A DNA stretch of 64,000 bases from Dactylococcopsis salina PCC 8305 (lineage in GTDB: Bacteria; Cyanobacteriota; Cyanobacteriia; Cyanobacteriales; Rubidibacteraceae). The DNA lies in contig NC_019780.1 of the NCBI RefSeq assembly GCF_000317615.1, forward strand, positions 2,687,840 through 2,751,839, read 5' to 3'. Positions 34,554 to 43,991 of this stretch are shown piece after piece; positions within the stretch are counted from its first letter, which is position 1; each line of letters starts with the position of its first letter. The notes beneath the pieces are model-generated. The model did no database searches. It saw nothing but the letters and a program-made list of their open reading frames with translations, and had not been told where the DNA came from. The translations under genes and the position numbers were made by a program.

Positions 34554-35324
34554 TTATTCCCTGCAAGAATGTTGATAACGGACAAACTCTTCTCCATAAG
34601 CCAAAGCGAGATTTTCTGAAGAAAGGGCTGATTCGGGAGAACCTTGACACAAGATATTGCGATTAAAACAAATCACGCGATCGCAGTGTCGTCTGACCAT
34701 ATCTAAATCATGAGAAATCTGTAAAATTGCCCAATCCTGTTCTTTTTTGAGTTGATACAGTAACTGGTAAAAGTCTGATTCACCGCGAAAATCCAAGCCT
34801 GCGGGGGCTTCATCCAAAATCAACAAGCGTCGTGGGCGTACCAAACAGTAAGCGAGTAACACCCGCTTCGTTTCTCCCCCAGAAAGTTCACTAATCGGTT
34901 TATGGCGAAGAGAAAGACCCTCAACTCGGCTTAAGGCTTCTTCCACAGCAAAGCGACATTGTTTTTGATGCGACCAAGGAAATTGGAGACTCAAACGATG
35001 CCAACCCAACCCCACAAACTCTTCCACCTCAATGGGAATCCGTTGATCGAAGCCGAAATTCTGGGGAAGATACGCCACTTGTTGACGCACTCGCCCATCT
35101 AACTTTCCTTTGCGCGTCAGAGGATGTCCTAAGATATAGACTTCCCCGCGATGACGAGGTAAAATCCCCAAAATAGACTGGATCAGCGTACTTTTTCCCG
35201 CGCCATTGGGGCCGATAATTGCCGTGTCAGTTCCTGCATTTAAGGTCAGAGAAACTTGTTCCACAGCAGGAGTTTTTCCGCGATACACCGTTAAATCTTC
35301 AATTTCTAATACTGGTTGGGACAT
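34554..35324 (-). CDS. znuC: Zinc ABC transporter ATPase
   Basis: The 256-aa ATPase shows Walker A GPNGAGKST, a Q-loop (LPQNFGFD), signature LSGGETKR, Walker B LLILDEAPAGLD and a switch His (ISHD). It lies 9 bp after znuA and energises ZnuB at the cytoplasmic face. DEAPAGLD replaces the more usual DEPxxGVD. Confidence 0.93.
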   Translation of the reverse strand: MSQPVLEIEDLTVYRGKTPAVEQVSLTLNAGTDTAIIGPNGAGKSTLIQSILGILPRHRGEVYILGHPLTRKGKLDGRVRQQVAYLPQNFGFDQRIPIEVEEFVGLGWHRLSLQFPWSHQKQCRFAVEEALSRVEGLSLRHKPISELSGGETKRVLLAYCLVRPRRLLILDEAPAGLDFRGESDFYQLLYQLKKEQDWAILQISHDLDMVRRHCDRVICFNRNILCQGSPESALSSENLALAYGEEFVRYQHSCRE

Positions 35325-35333
35325 TCCCCACTC

Positions 35334-36461
35334 CTAAAATCTTACAGCGACGGGTGAAACATCTCCCTTTTTTTCTGGTAGCAAACTCGACTGATTGTTC
35401 TGTTTTAACCCAGTGACTAAATTATTGACATTTTGGCGCATCACTTCAAGATAATATTCAGGTTGCAGCGCCTCGGAACTGCCAGTTTCAATGGGATCAA
35501 AGACGCTAATACTGACATCGAGGTCTTTGGCTAAAGCAGAAAAAGAATTCTCTCCCGCTTGCGGTTCACTTAATAGGGTTTTAATTCCTTTGGCTTTGAC
35601 GGTATTAATGACAGACTTTACCTCTTCAGGAGAGGGGTTTTCTTCTGGGATATCAACAAGGAATTGTGATTCTAAGTTGTAGCTTTCAGCAAAGTAGCTG
35701 GCGAAGTCATGGAAGGTAATAAAGGTTTCTCCCGCATGAGGACTTAGCTTCTCAGAAATCTCTTCATCCAAGGCTTTGAGTTTTTCGAGATAAGCATCGG
35801 CATTTTCAGTGTAGATGGCTTCTCCTTCTGGATCAATGGCAATGACGCGATCGCGGATGTTTTTCACTTGTTCCATTGCGCGTTTCGGATCGAGCCAAAC
35901 GTGGGGGTCAAATTCTCCATGATCGTGGCTGTGACCGTGTTCTTCATGATCGTGGCTTTCAGTTTTTTCTCCATGATCGTGGTCGTGATCATGATCGTGG
36001 TCATGATCATGATCTGAATGATCGTGATGATCATGACCGTCCTCTTCTCCATAAGCAATGGTTGCGACCCCTTCACTGGTGTTAATAACCACAAGATCGG
36101 GATTATTCGCATTAGCGATCATATCCTCTAAAAAGACTTCGAGTTCTAAACCATTTTTCACCAAAACATCGGCGTTGGCAATGGTTTGGACATCAGTAGG
36201 TTTCGCTTGATAATCGTGAGGTCCCGTATTGGTGGGCAGTAGTTGGGTCACTTCCGCGCGATCGCGCACTACTGCTTTGGTAAAGTGAGTCATCGGCAAA
36301 AAGGTGGTTACAATCTGCAACTCTTCTTGGGATGTTGCTTCTGCTGTTTCATTGTTCGTTTCTAGGGATTCATTAGGAGAAGTAGCAGTGGGACCACAGC
36401 TTCCTAAGCCCAACGCCAGGAGACTTGCGAGAAGGAATGACGATCGATGCTGGAAAAACAT
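35334..36461 (-). CDS. znuA: Zinc-binding periplasmic lipoprotein with long His/Asp loop
   Basis: The start is ATG 36461 (MFFQHRSS); the upstream frame extension would place the start inside the Zur box. A lipoprotein signal peptide ends at LGLGSCG. The substrate-binding fold has PHDYQ, a loop of about 45 residues made largely of alternating His-Asp (DHDHDHD type) plus SHDHEEHGHSHDHGE, then DPHVWLDP, TFHDFASYF and SEPQAGE. The His-rich loop is typical of zinc-specific ZnuA and may act as a zinc trap or sensor. It is first in the operon, 19 bp from Zur box D. Confidence 0.95.
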   Translation of the reverse strand: MFFQHRSSFLLASLLALGLGSCGPTATSPNESLETNNETAEATSQEELQIVTTFLPMTHFTKAVVRDRAEVTQLLPTNTGPHDYQAKPTDVQTIANADVLVKNGLELEVFLEDMIANANNPDLVVINTSEGVATIAYGEEDGHDHHDHSDHDHDHDHDHDHDHGEKTESHDHEEHGHSHDHGEFDPHVWLDPKRAMEQVKNIRDRVIAIDPEGEAIYTENADAYLEKLKALDEEISEKLSPHAGETFITFHDFASYFAESYNLESQFLVDIPEENPSPEEVKSVINTVKAKGIKTLLSEPQAGENSFSALAKDLDVSISVFDPIETGSSEALQPEYYLEVMRQNVNNLVTGLKQNNQSSLLPEKKGDVSPVAVRF

Positions 36462-36480
36462 AACTGATCTTGTCTCTTGT

Positions 36481-36497
36481 ATGATAATGATTATCAT
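36481..36497. promoter_or_regulatory. Zur box D (znuA and divergent FAD gene)
   Basis: ATGATAATGATTATCAT is a perfect 17-bp palindrome with a G centre. It lies between the diverging starts of znuA (36461) and the FAD oxidoreductase gene (36526), 19 and 28 bp away, and could control both. Confidence 0.9.
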
Positions 36498-36837
36498 TTT
36501 AGTATAAGAACTCTATTTTGTCATAATGAAGACCTCGATCGATATCGCCATTATTGGCGCGGGACCCCAAGCCTTAACCCTTGTCACACATCTGTTACAG
36601 AAGAAAAAGTCAATGAGGAATCGTTTGATGGTTTTCGATCCCTCAAAGGAGATGGATGCAGCAGTGGTATCATCAATTTAGTGCGTTTCAGATTCCTCAT
36701 CTGCGATCGCCCTCTCCCCATCATCCTCATCCCAACCCGCAAGCCCTCCGCAACTTTGGCGAACATCGTCGCCATGAATTTTTTCCGCCCTACGATTTAC
36801 CTGGAACTCAACCCCCCTCTGTCCCCCCTATTAGGGG

Positions 36838-38037
36838 CAGGGCTGTTTCATTCTATCAAAATGGGTAGTAGCCAAAGCCTCTCTCCAAGCCATCTTCGGG
36901 CTTCAGTAACTGATAAAAAGCCTAATAGTCTGAAAAGATTAAGACAAATGGTTTTTAATACTGAAAAGTTGACTGCTGACTGAAGATGGTGTACCGGGGA
37001 AACATCTTCAGAAAAAATAACATCTTTAACCCAATGTAGTTGGTTCTCAATTCCCCAATGTCCCTGAATCTTTTTACTAAAATTTTGAGCCGTTTGGTAA
37101 CAACTACTTAAATAATAAACAATTTGATGATAAGGCTTATTTTTTCGAGTGCCTTTCCTTTCTACTTTGATAAAACACTGACTACTGATCCAAATTTCTT
37201 GAAGAGTTTCTGGAATTCTAAAGACAGATACGGTTCGAGTAACTTGTCGTCCGTGACTCGTTTCTGTTCGAATATCTTCCTGATCAGAAATCTGATTATG
37301 AGCGATTTCTTCTAAACGGTTGTACAATTTCGGTTGATTTTTCTTCACCGCAATTACATAATCATTACGAGAGCGATTAATCGTTTTAATTGTTTCTTTT
37401 TGACAGTGAACTGCATCCAGAGTCAAAACTTGATTTGATAAAGGCGTGTTATTCACCATCTCTCGAACACAGTAAATTTCTGAAGTCTTTTTATTCTCTA
37501 ATTTTTCTAGAGCTAAAACTAACCCATTGTCCTGACTAAACCAAGAGACAATTGAAGCAAAATTCTGCTTATTTCCGTAGGTATCAGTTAAAGTTGACTT
37601 AATACTTTTACCATCAATCGCGATCCAATTAGAAAGTTCATCTGGGGAAGATAATTGAGCAGCCCATTGGTTAAAAACTTGAATTAAATCATTATTATCT
37701 ACTCCCATCATGGCTCTTCTAATTGTTGAATAAGATGGCGACTTTAGCTTAGGAGATTTTCCTAAACGAGTGAGGTAGTAATGCTTATTTTTTCCAAAGG
37801 CAGCTAAGTCTCGGTAACTTAAGTTACCCATCATTAAACCAAGAATAACAATGAAAAGTACCCACCATAGGGGATGTCTTTGTCCACTGCGATCGCGCCA
37901 GTCCTTGACTTGTTTTAAGTAACTGATTAAACTAGACATATCAGAAATTTTTCTAGAAATGCGCGATCGCGCTACTGATTTATTATCGCGATCGCGCTTT
38001 ACATTTACAATTTTACCCCGAGAATGAAACAGCCCTG
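36838..38037 (-). mobile_element. ISAs1-family insertion sequence, 1,200 bp
   Basis: Terminal inverted repeats of 17 bp (CAGGGCTGTTTCATTCT and its complement) are perfect at 36838-36854 and 38021-38037. The flanks carry an 11-bp direct repeat CCTATTAGGGG (36827-36837 and 38038-38048), the target duplication. The transposase is intact, so the element may still move. It has landed in the centre of a C6/G6 hairpin repeat. Confidence 0.93.
36848..37939 (-). CDS. ISAs1-family DDE transposase
   Basis: The 363-aa protein is close to the H-repeat-associated family: N-terminal LKQVKDWRDRSGQRHPLWWVL, the first catalytic Asp in WIAIDGKSIK, the second in LTLDAVHCQKETI, and Glu in HWGIENQLHWVKDVIFSEDV. 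The C-terminal end reaches into the terminal repeat. Length and motifs look complete. Confidence 0.92.
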   Translation of the reverse strand: MSSLISYLKQVKDWRDRSGQRHPLWWVLFIVILGLMMGNLSYRDLAAFGKNKHYYLTRLGKSPKLKSPSYSTIRRAMMGVDNNDLIQVFNQWAAQLSSPDELSNWIAIDGKSIKSTLTDTYGNKQNFASIVSWFSQDNGLVLALEKLENKKTSEIYCVREMVNNTPLSNQVLTLDAVHCQKETIKTINRSRNDYVIAVKKNQPKLYNRLEEIAHNQISDQEDIRTETSHGRQVTRTVSVFRIPETLQEIWISSQCFIKVERKGTRKNKPYHQIVYYLSSCYQTAQNFSKKIQGHWGIENQLHWVKDVIFSEDVSPVHHLQSAVNFSVLKTICLNLFRLLGFLSVTEARRWLGERLWLLPILIE

Positions 38038-38993
38038 CCTATTAGGGGGGATGTAAGGGGGGTTCGCGAAGATTTAATTCAAAACTTGCAGTTACAAAAT
38101 ACAGTATATCCTGCAAGGGTACTAAGTCTTACTCCCCTTCAGCGTAAATTTCAACTGTACCTATCCACAGGAGAAACTCTGACAGCGCGACGAGTGGTTT
38201 TAGCAGTGGGGGCGGGAAAACCGATTATTCCAGATTGGGCAAAACAGTTGTCATCTCTACACTTGCGTCATCAGTTGTGCCACAGTAGCCAAATTGATTT
38301 ACGAAAATTAAGTCTGCGCGGTGAAATAATTTTGATTGTCGGCGGTGGGTTAACCAGTGGACATTTAGCCTTGGGTGCGACCAAGCTGGGGGCAACGGTG
38401 ATTTTAATGGCAAGGCGCGATTTTCAAGAAAAACTATTTGATGCTGATCCAGGTTGGCTGGGGCCAAAATATCTCAAGGGATTTTGGGCGGAAACCAACT
38501 GGTATCAACGCTTTCAGTTATTGCAAACAGCACGAAATGGCGGGTCGATGACTCCCAGTGTGTGATGACCAAGTTACGGCAACAACAGCATCAAGGAAAG
38601 GTGATACTATCTCCGCACTGTGAAGTGAAACAAGCGGTTTGGGAAGGGGATTATTGGCACGTTGATTGTAATAATGGTCAGTGTCTGAATGTCGATCGCA
38701 TTTGGCTAGGAACGGGTCATAAAACCAATGTGGAGGAACATCCTTTACTCTCACTGATGCGGGAAAGATATCCCATCAAAGTGATTAATGGTTTACCTGT
38801 TCTCGATTCCCATTTGCGTTGGCAAGGCTGCGAATTGTTTATGATGAGTGCTTATGCTGGGCTACAAGTGGGATCCGAGAAAGAAATATAGCAGGAGCAA
38901 GGATGGCAAGTGATTTGATTGTTCCTGCTTTAACCAAAAGTAATTTGGCTTATTCATCTCGATCATAGACTTTAACCAGCTTTAAATCTTCAA

Positions 38994-40052
38994 TTACCCA
39001 AAGCCACGTCCGCTTTGGGTTTGCGACCAAAGAAAAACTTCTCCCGCTTCGCTACCAGCAACCAGATGATGACCATGCGGATGCCAACTCAGAGTAGAAA
39101 ATCCATCTAAGGTCGGGGAAAACGATTGTAGTAGCTTCTGACCGCGATGCCAAAAGTGAAGCCAACCATCTTTCCCCACTGAGGCGAGTCTTAAACTTTG
39201 GGGATGAAACGCCATAGCAGCCACTTGTTCTTCATGACTCACCGCTTCACTACTCCAGCCAATGCGTTGATTTTTGCTCCGTTCCCAAACTACAATATCA
39301 TTGCCACTACTTGCAGCTAACAACGGCGCACCGGCACGATTGGGAAAAGCAGACCAAGCCAGTTGACGGACTTTACCCGTAAAGCCCTGCATCAGCCAAG
39401 GATCAGGATTTCCCCATTCCGTAACCAAAAGCGTCTGATCGAGGTTTCCACAAGCCAAATAGCGACTGTCAGGAGACCACTTGACCGCAATACTCGCAGA
39501 AGAAACTTCAACCAATTCGGGGTCATCATCCCAGTCTTGAGTATTCCAAACTTGTGTCACCTGATAGCCTCCCACCGCCAGCCATAACCCATCATTGCGC
39601 CAATCTAAATCTAGCACCGATGAGGTTTCAAGATTCAGAGTCGTGACAATTTCTTGAGTTATTGCATCCCAAACTTGGCTATACTTTCCCAAGCTGAAAG
39701 CAAGCTGATGATTCACTGGATTCCATGCTAAACAATCAATCCACGTAGAAGGATAATCTAGGGTCGCGATGACTTGAGGAGGATCAGAAGACACCTCCCA
39801 GATTTTCACCTGTCCTGATTGTCCCGCACTGGCTAGAAATTGACCATCACTAGAGAAGGCGAGACAATCAACTGTATAATCATTGGCGGGTTGTAGGAAA
39901 ACAGGGACAAAGGAGTTTAAGCTGAAAAGGGCAACTTCTCCAGAAGCAGCACTGACCGCGAAAAAGTCTCCTGTTGGCGACCACGCGATCGCGCTGATAT
40001 AATCTGATAAAAAACTCTCTCCTCTGGGCTCAAATGCGATACGACTTCTCAT
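38994..40052 (-). CDS. WD40 repeat protein coupled to CobW
   Basis: The 352-aa protein has about seven WD-type blades (for example AIAWSPTGDFFAVSAASGEVALF, CLAFSSDGQFLASAGQSGQVKIW, AMAFHPQSLRLASVGKDGWLHFW), predicting a single propeller with no other domain and no signal peptide. Its ATG overlaps the cobW stop by 4 bp, so the two are translationally coupled under Zur box E. A scaffold partnering the GTPase is inferred. Confidence 0.85.
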   Translation of the reverse strand: MRSRIAFEPRGESFLSDYISAIAWSPTGDFFAVSAASGEVALFSLNSFVPVFLQPANDYTVDCLAFSSDGQFLASAGQSGQVKIWEVSSDPPQVIATLDYPSTWIDCLAWNPVNHQLAFSLGKYSQVWDAITQEIVTTLNLETSSVLDLDWRNDGLWLAVGGYQVTQVWNTQDWDDDPELVEVSSASIAVKWSPDSRYLACGNLDQTLLVTEWGNPDPWLMQGFTGKVRQLAWSAFPNRAGAPLLAASSGNDIVVWERSKNQRIGWSSEAVSHEEQVAAMAFHPQSLRLASVGKDGWLHFWHRGQKLLQSFSPTLDGFSTLSWHPHGHHLVAGSEAGEVFLWSQTQSGRGFG

Positions 40053-41020
40053 TTTTTAATTAAACAGTTTCGGAATCCAGCTTTGAGTGCAGCTTCATCT
40101 AAGTTACGTCCGATGAAAACCAGTTCATTTTTGCGGGTTTCGTTGGGAAGCCAAGGGCGATCTGCCTTGCCATCAAACAACATATGCACCCCTTGAAACA
40201 CAATGCGATTGTCTTCCCCTTTAATATTTAAGATGCCCTTCATCCGAAAAATATCGGGTCCTTGGTTGCGGAGAAGTTCACCGACCCACTGGTCTAGTTT
40301 ATCACCATCGAGCATTCCCGTCTCATCAATTACCACTGATTTGACCGTCTCATCATGTTCGTGCGCGTCTTCCCCCAAGAAATCGGGATCGACTTCTAAA
40401 GCGCGATCGAGGTTAAATGCTTCCACCCCTAAAATATCATCCATTGCCACTTGTGCATCCTGCGTGCGATAAATCTTTGCCATGGCATTCATTCCTCGGA
40501 TGCGCCCTTCTAAATCTTCCAATTCCGTCAGACTCACTAAATCCGTTTTATTCAGTAAAATGACATCAGCAAAGGCAATTTGTTCTTGGGCTTCTTCCGC
40601 ATCCCAATGCTGATGGATATGTTTAGCATCAATCAGTGTAATCACTGCATCTAAGTTAGTTTCTGCGCGGACATCTTCATCCATAAAAAATGTTTGAATC
40701 ACTGGGGCTGGATCAGCAATCCCTGTGGTTTCAATAACCAGATGATCAAATTTATCCCGCCGTTTCATCAAATTGCCAATCATCCGAATCAGATCGCCAC
40801 GCACGGTACAGCAAATACAGCCATTGTTCATCTCAAAGATTTCTTCATCGGTATCAACCACCAACTGGTTATCAATGCCAACTTCTCCAAATTCATTAAC
40901 AACGACGGCAACTTTTTTGCCATGTTCATGGGTGAGAATCCGATTCAGTAGAGTCGTTTTGCCAGCACCGAGATAACCCGTTAAAACGGTGACAGGAACA
41001 GAGTTTTGAGTAGTAACCAT
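40049..41020 (-). CDS. CobW/COG0523 GTPase (zinc metallochaperone type)
   Basis: The 323-aa protein has a P-loop [10 protein letters not shown] at residues 15-24, the CxCC metal motif GCICC (Cys68, 70, 71), a Walker B/switch line [13 protein letters not shown], the NKTD guanine motif and a CobW_C domain ([23 protein letters not shown]). A short acidic/His stretch (GEDAHEHDE) lies between domains. Family members such as ZNG1/ZigA deliver zinc to client enzymes. Zur box E is 20 bp upstream, and the zinc enzymes FolE, HisI and ThrS2 in the island are plausible clients. Confidence 0.93.
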   Translation of the reverse strand: MVTTQNSVPVTVLTGYLGAGKTTLLNRILTHEHGKKVAVVVNEFGEVGIDNQLVVDTDEEIFEMNNGCICCTVRGDLIRMIGNLMKRRDKFDHLVIETTGIADPAPVIQTFFMDEDVRAETNLDAVITLIDAKHIHQHWDAEEAQEQIAFADVILLNKTDLVSLTELEDLEGRIRGMNAMAKIYRTQDAQVAMDDILGVEAFNLDRALEVDPDFLGEDAHEHDETVKSVVIDETGMLDGDKLDQWVGELLRNQGPDIFRMKGILNIKGEDNRIVFQGVHMLFDGKADRPWLPNETRKNELVFIGRNLDEAALKAGFRNCLIKK

Positions 41021-41040
41021 CAGTTCATCCTTGAATTAGT

Positions 41041-41057
41041 ATGATAATCATTATCAT
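41041..41057. promoter_or_regulatory. Zur box E (cobW)
   Basis: ATGATAATCATTATCAT is a perfect palindrome 20 bp upstream of cobW. The divergent transporter gene starts 137 bp on the other side, so co-control is possible but less likely. Confidence 0.9.
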
Positions 41058-41194
41058 TTTAACTCAACTCTATTGTAAAGGGATTCCCATAAATTTAAAA
41101 TAACATCAGTACCAGATGAAGTTCGACAGCCTGTCTTTTGACGATCGCGCCCCCTCTCCCTTAAGCTGAAATTCGGTTAACCATAAGTGTTGAC

Positions 41195-41929
41195 ATGGGG
41201 CTAATCTCTTTCATTATCATCCTTCTGCTGTGGCAATGGGCAGCCCAAGGCTACACCAGCGTGATTTTACCCAGCGCGATCGAAGTGGGAATCGCCCTGC
41301 AAACCCTCCTCTGGGAAGGGCGAGTGATTTCTGCTGTGGGAGCAACGGTTTTTCATGCCCTCACAGGCTTCGGACTGGCGGTTATAGCAGGAGGACTATC
41401 GGGCAGTCTTGCGGGGACACAGCGCCGAATTAAACAAGCTCTCAATCCCATTGCCACTGCCCTTTTAGGGACACCGCCCATTGCTTGGCTGGTGTTAGCG
41501 ATGGTGTGGTTTGGCTTAGGGGATACCAACTCCATTTTTACGGTTGCCGTTACCGTCTCACCTATCTTATTTACAGCAAGCGCGGAAACCATCAGCACTC
41601 TCGACCCTCGCTTGTTAGCTGTAGCACAAGTTTACCAAATGCAAGGGAAAGTTTTGTTTCAATCTCTCTATCTTCCTCATCTCCTTTCTCAACTTCTTCC
41701 CGTCATGGTCACAGGATTAGGACTTTCTTGGCGGGTTGCCATCATGTCAGAAGTTTTAGCAACCCCAACAGGCATTGGTGCAGAACTCAATACGGCTCGG
41801 GCAAACCTTGATACCGCACAAGTCATGGCTTGGATTGTCATCACCATTATCTTAGTTTTAACCTCCGATACCTTGCTGAGGCAACTGCAAAAGCGTCTTC
41901 TCCCTTGGACGGATAACAGTGATCAGTGA
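41195..41929 (+). CDS. ABC transporter permease, SsuC/TauC type
   Basis: The 244-aa membrane protein with six to seven hydrophobic segments has the EAA-loop line LGTPPIAWLVLAMVWFGLGDT and SWRVAIMSEVLATPTGIG. This family takes up sulfonates, nitrate, bicarbonate or thiamine precursors. It is first of three genes; the gap to the ATPase holds a simple-repeat block. The substrate cannot be read from the sequence. Confidence 0.85.
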   Translation: MGLISFIIILLLWQWAAQGYTSVILPSAIEVGIALQTLLWEGRVISAVGATVFHALTGFGLAVIAGGLSGSLAGTQRRIKQALNPIATALLGTPPIAWLVLAMVWFGLGDTNSIFTVAVTVSPILFTASAETISTLDPRLLAVAQVYQMQGKVLFQSLYLPHLLSQLLPVMVTGLGLSWRVAIMSEVLATPTGIGAELNTARANLDTAQVMAWIVITIILVLTSDTLLRQLQKRLLPWTDNSDQ

Positions 41930-42048
41930 CCAGTGACCAGTGACCAGTGATCAGTAACCAGTGATCAGTGACCAGTGATCAGTGACCAGTGATCAGTAAC
42001 CAGTAAACAAACCACAAATGACTAATGACTAATGACTAATGACTAATG
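41915..42048. repeat. Short tandem repeat block between transporter genes
   Basis: Runs of CAGTGACCAGTGATCAGT-type decamers (about 41918-42005) are followed by four copies of the heptamer AATGACT (about 42017-42047). Such heptamer arrays (STRR-like) are common in cyanobacteria. The ATPase start ATG follows at 42053. Confidence 0.9.
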
Positions 42049-42052
42049 ACCA

Positions 42053-42799
42053 ATGACTGTACAATTACTCGATCGAATTACTCACCAATACGGCTCGCGA
42101 CTCGTTTTAGACGAAATCAGCCTCAGCGTTAAACCTAGCCAAATTCTCTGTCTGATGGGGCCCTCTGGCTGTGGCAAAACGACTCTCCTCAATCTCCTTG
42201 CAGGGTTAGTCTCTCCCACTGCGGGAAAGGTCGCACCAAGCCTCTCATCTGTTGCTTATGTCTTTCAAGAGCCTTGCTTGTTTCCTTGGTACACCACAGT
42301 GGAAAATATTGCCATTGGTCTCAAAGCCCAAGGAGTCAATCAAACACGGCGACTACAAAGAGCGCGTACCCTCGCTGAAAAAGTGGGTTTAGCCGATGCC
42401 ACTCACCTTTATCCTCAGCAACTCAGTGGCGGGATGAAACAACGGGTCAATCTTGCCAGAGCGTTTGCCATTGATCCCAGTTTACTCTTATTGGATGAGC
42501 CATTTAGTTCTCTTGATTTGGGAACACGAGGACAAGCCCAAAAATTAGTCATGAATTGGGTCGCCGAACACGAAACCACCGCTATTTTAGTCACTCACGA
42601 TCTCGCTGAAGCAGTTCTCATGGCCGATCATTTAATCGTTTTTTCAGCGCGGCCCGCTCGGATGGTTTATTGCTGGGAAAATGAAAAACCGCCTCAACAA
42701 CGGGATGCTGTTTATATTTATCGGATTTTGGCGCAGTTACAAGCCGTGCCAGAAGTCGCAGCGAGTTTTAGTCTTGAAACACCTCTCTCTCTTTTTTAA
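42053..42799 (+). CDS. ABC transporter ATPase, SsuB/TauB type
   Basis: The 248-aa ATPase shows Walker A GPSGCGKTT, Q-loop VFQEPCLFPWYTTVENIAIGL, signature LSGGMKQRV, Walker B LLLLDEPFSSLDLGTR and switch ILVTHDLAEAV. PWYTTVENI is typical of the nitrate/sulfonate/taurine group. It pairs with the permease upstream and the binding protein 5 bp downstream. Confidence 0.9.
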   Translation: MTVQLLDRITHQYGSRLVLDEISLSVKPSQILCLMGPSGCGKTTLLNLLAGLVSPTAGKVAPSLSSVAYVFQEPCLFPWYTTVENIAIGLKAQGVNQTRRLQRARTLAEKVGLADATHLYPQQLSGGMKQRVNLARAFAIDPSLLLLDEPFSSLDLGTRGQAQKLVMNWVAEHETTAILVTHDLAEAVLMADHLIVFSARPARMVYCWENEKPPQQRDAVYIYRILAQLQAVPEVAASFSLETPLSLF

Positions 42800-42804
42800 G
42801 TCTT

Positions 42805-43809
42805 ATGAAATACAATCGTCGCCGTTTCTTACAAATTATGACCGCTAGCGGATTAGTTGTTGCCAGTAGCTGCGATCGTCAAACGCCCCCTTCTCAGGGG
42901 GAACAACTCTCTTCTCTAGGGATTGGCGGTTCTCCCATTTTACTCGCCATTCCTCTTGCCTACCTAATTGAAGAAAGCCGTCTCTCGCAAAAAGTCCCCA
43001 ATCTAGAGTTTATTCCCGTTCGCAACCATGAACAAATGAAAGCCCTGTTAACTTCTGGACAAGGACAAATGGCAGCCAATCCTACTTTACTGTCTGCGGG
43101 GCTGTATCAAAAAGAGTTTCCTCTACGGTTGCTTAATGTCATGATTTGGGGCAATATTTATGTTCTCTCTCCAGATAGCAGCATTGCCACTTGGGAAGAT
43201 TTGCGCGGGAAGTCGGTTTTGATTCCATTTCAGGGCAGTATGCCAGAAATGATCTTCCGTTTTCTCGCTACTCAGTCGGGACTCAACCCAGATGAAGACC
43301 TAACCATTGTTTCTACTCAAGATTTTCAATCCACGGCGCAACTGTTGCTGGTGGGACAAGGAGAGGCGGGAGTATTTGCTGAACCTCGCGCTAGTAGCGT
43401 TGTGGCGAAAGGAAAGGAACAAAACATCGAGCTTTTTTACAGTTTAGATTTTCGAGAAACTTGGGGAGGCGTAACAGGTCAAACCGCCCGTTTTCCCCAA
43501 GCAGGAGTTTCCATCTTAAAGAGTTTAACAGACCAGCATCCTGACGTGGTGGAATTAATCCATGCTGAGTTGCGAAACTCTCTGGACTGGATACAAGAAA
43601 ACCCCACCGCAGCAGCGGAGTTAGGGTCGAAATATATGGATTTACCGCCAGCAGTGATTGAGCAATCTTTGGCTAAAAATCGGTTTGAATATCTCAGTGC
43701 AGCGGAAGCACAGTCAGAGTTGGAAGTGTTTTATCAGTCGCTGATGCAGGTCAATCCTAAACTTTTGGGGGGAAAACTGCCCAACGCTGATTTTTATGTT
43801 GAAGGATAG
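42805..43809 (+). CDS. ABC transporter substrate-binding lipoprotein, NMT1/SsuA-like
   Basis: The 334-aa protein begins MKYNRRRFLQIMTASGLVVASSC: a twin-arginine-like motif and a lipobox Cys (ASSC), so it may be exported folded by Tat. The body has the two-lobed type II binding fold (IATWEDLRGKSVLIPFQGSMPEMIFRFLATQSGL, AGVFAEPRAS). The ligand is unknown; no metal-binding His cluster is seen. Confidence 0.85.
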   Translation: MKYNRRRFLQIMTASGLVVASSCDRQTPPSQGEQLSSLGIGGSPILLAIPLAYLIEESRLSQKVPNLEFIPVRNHEQMKALLTSGQGQMAANPTLLSAGLYQKEFPLRLLNVMIWGNIYVLSPDSSIATWEDLRGKSVLIPFQGSMPEMIFRFLATQSGLNPDEDLTIVSTQDFQSTAQLLLVGQGEAGVFAEPRASSVVAKGKEQNIELFYSLDFRETWGGVTGQTARFPQAGVSILKSLTDQHPDVVELIHAELRNSLDWIQENPTAAAELGSKYMDLPPAVIEQSLAKNRFEYLSAAEAQSELEVFYQSLMQVNPKLLGGKLPNADFYVEG

Positions 43810-43867
43810 ACTGGGAAATAAGGAAAAGAACCTAAATTGTAGGGTGGGCAATGCCCACCATCAGATA

Positions 43868-43989
43868 GCTTCAGACTTATTACTGCTATCCCACGCTTAG
43901 TTAAAATTGGCTTAACTGCCGAACAAATTGCAGAAGCGTTAGACTTACCCATTCAGGAAGTTAAAAAAATTATAGCGAGTTTAGAATAA
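43868..43989 (+). pseudogene. C-terminal scrap of an Rpn/PD-(D/E)XK transposase-like protein
   Basis: The frame TAIPRLVKIGLTAEQIAEALDLPIQEVKKIIASLE then stop matches the helix-turn-helix-like tail common in Rpn-family proteins of cyanobacteria. No N-terminal part is present. It directly follows a GGTGGGCA-ATG-CCCACC palindrome. Confidence 0.5.
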
Positions 43990-43991
43990 GC

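Larger units (their letters stand above)
36526..38968 (+). pseudogene. FAD/NAD(P)-binding oxidoreductase, broken by an IS and frameshifts
   Basis: The start (MKTSIDIAIIGAGPQALTLVTHLL) has a Rossmann FAD motif; the second half has AVGAGKP and a second dinucleotide motif IVGGGLTSGHLALGATKLGA, as in SidA/lysine N-monooxygenase-like flavoproteins. Breaks: a shift near 36645 (DPS then WMQQWYHQFSAF in another frame), the IS at 36838-38037, a shift near 38560 where GTGTG seems expanded by 2 bp, and one near 38870 before RNIAGARMASDLIVPALTKS, with the natural stop TAG at 38966. Without the IS the 42-bp repeat at its target is read in frame. It is divergent from znuA at a Zur box, so it was probably induced by zinc starvation. 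Confidence 0.82.

Noticed and set aside
35876-36112. His/Asp-repeat ORFs on either strand over znuA
   Set aside because: They are frame shadows of the His-rich loop of znuA.
36477-36983. 168-aa protein upstream of the IS
   Set aside because: It is one of three frames over the broken FAD gene and reads into the IS end; only the first and second Rossmann fragments have family similarity.
41041-43809. SsuABC-type transporter as a zinc importer under Zur box E
   Set aside because: The box is 137 bp from the permease start but 20 bp from cobW, and the binding protein has no zinc-type His cluster.
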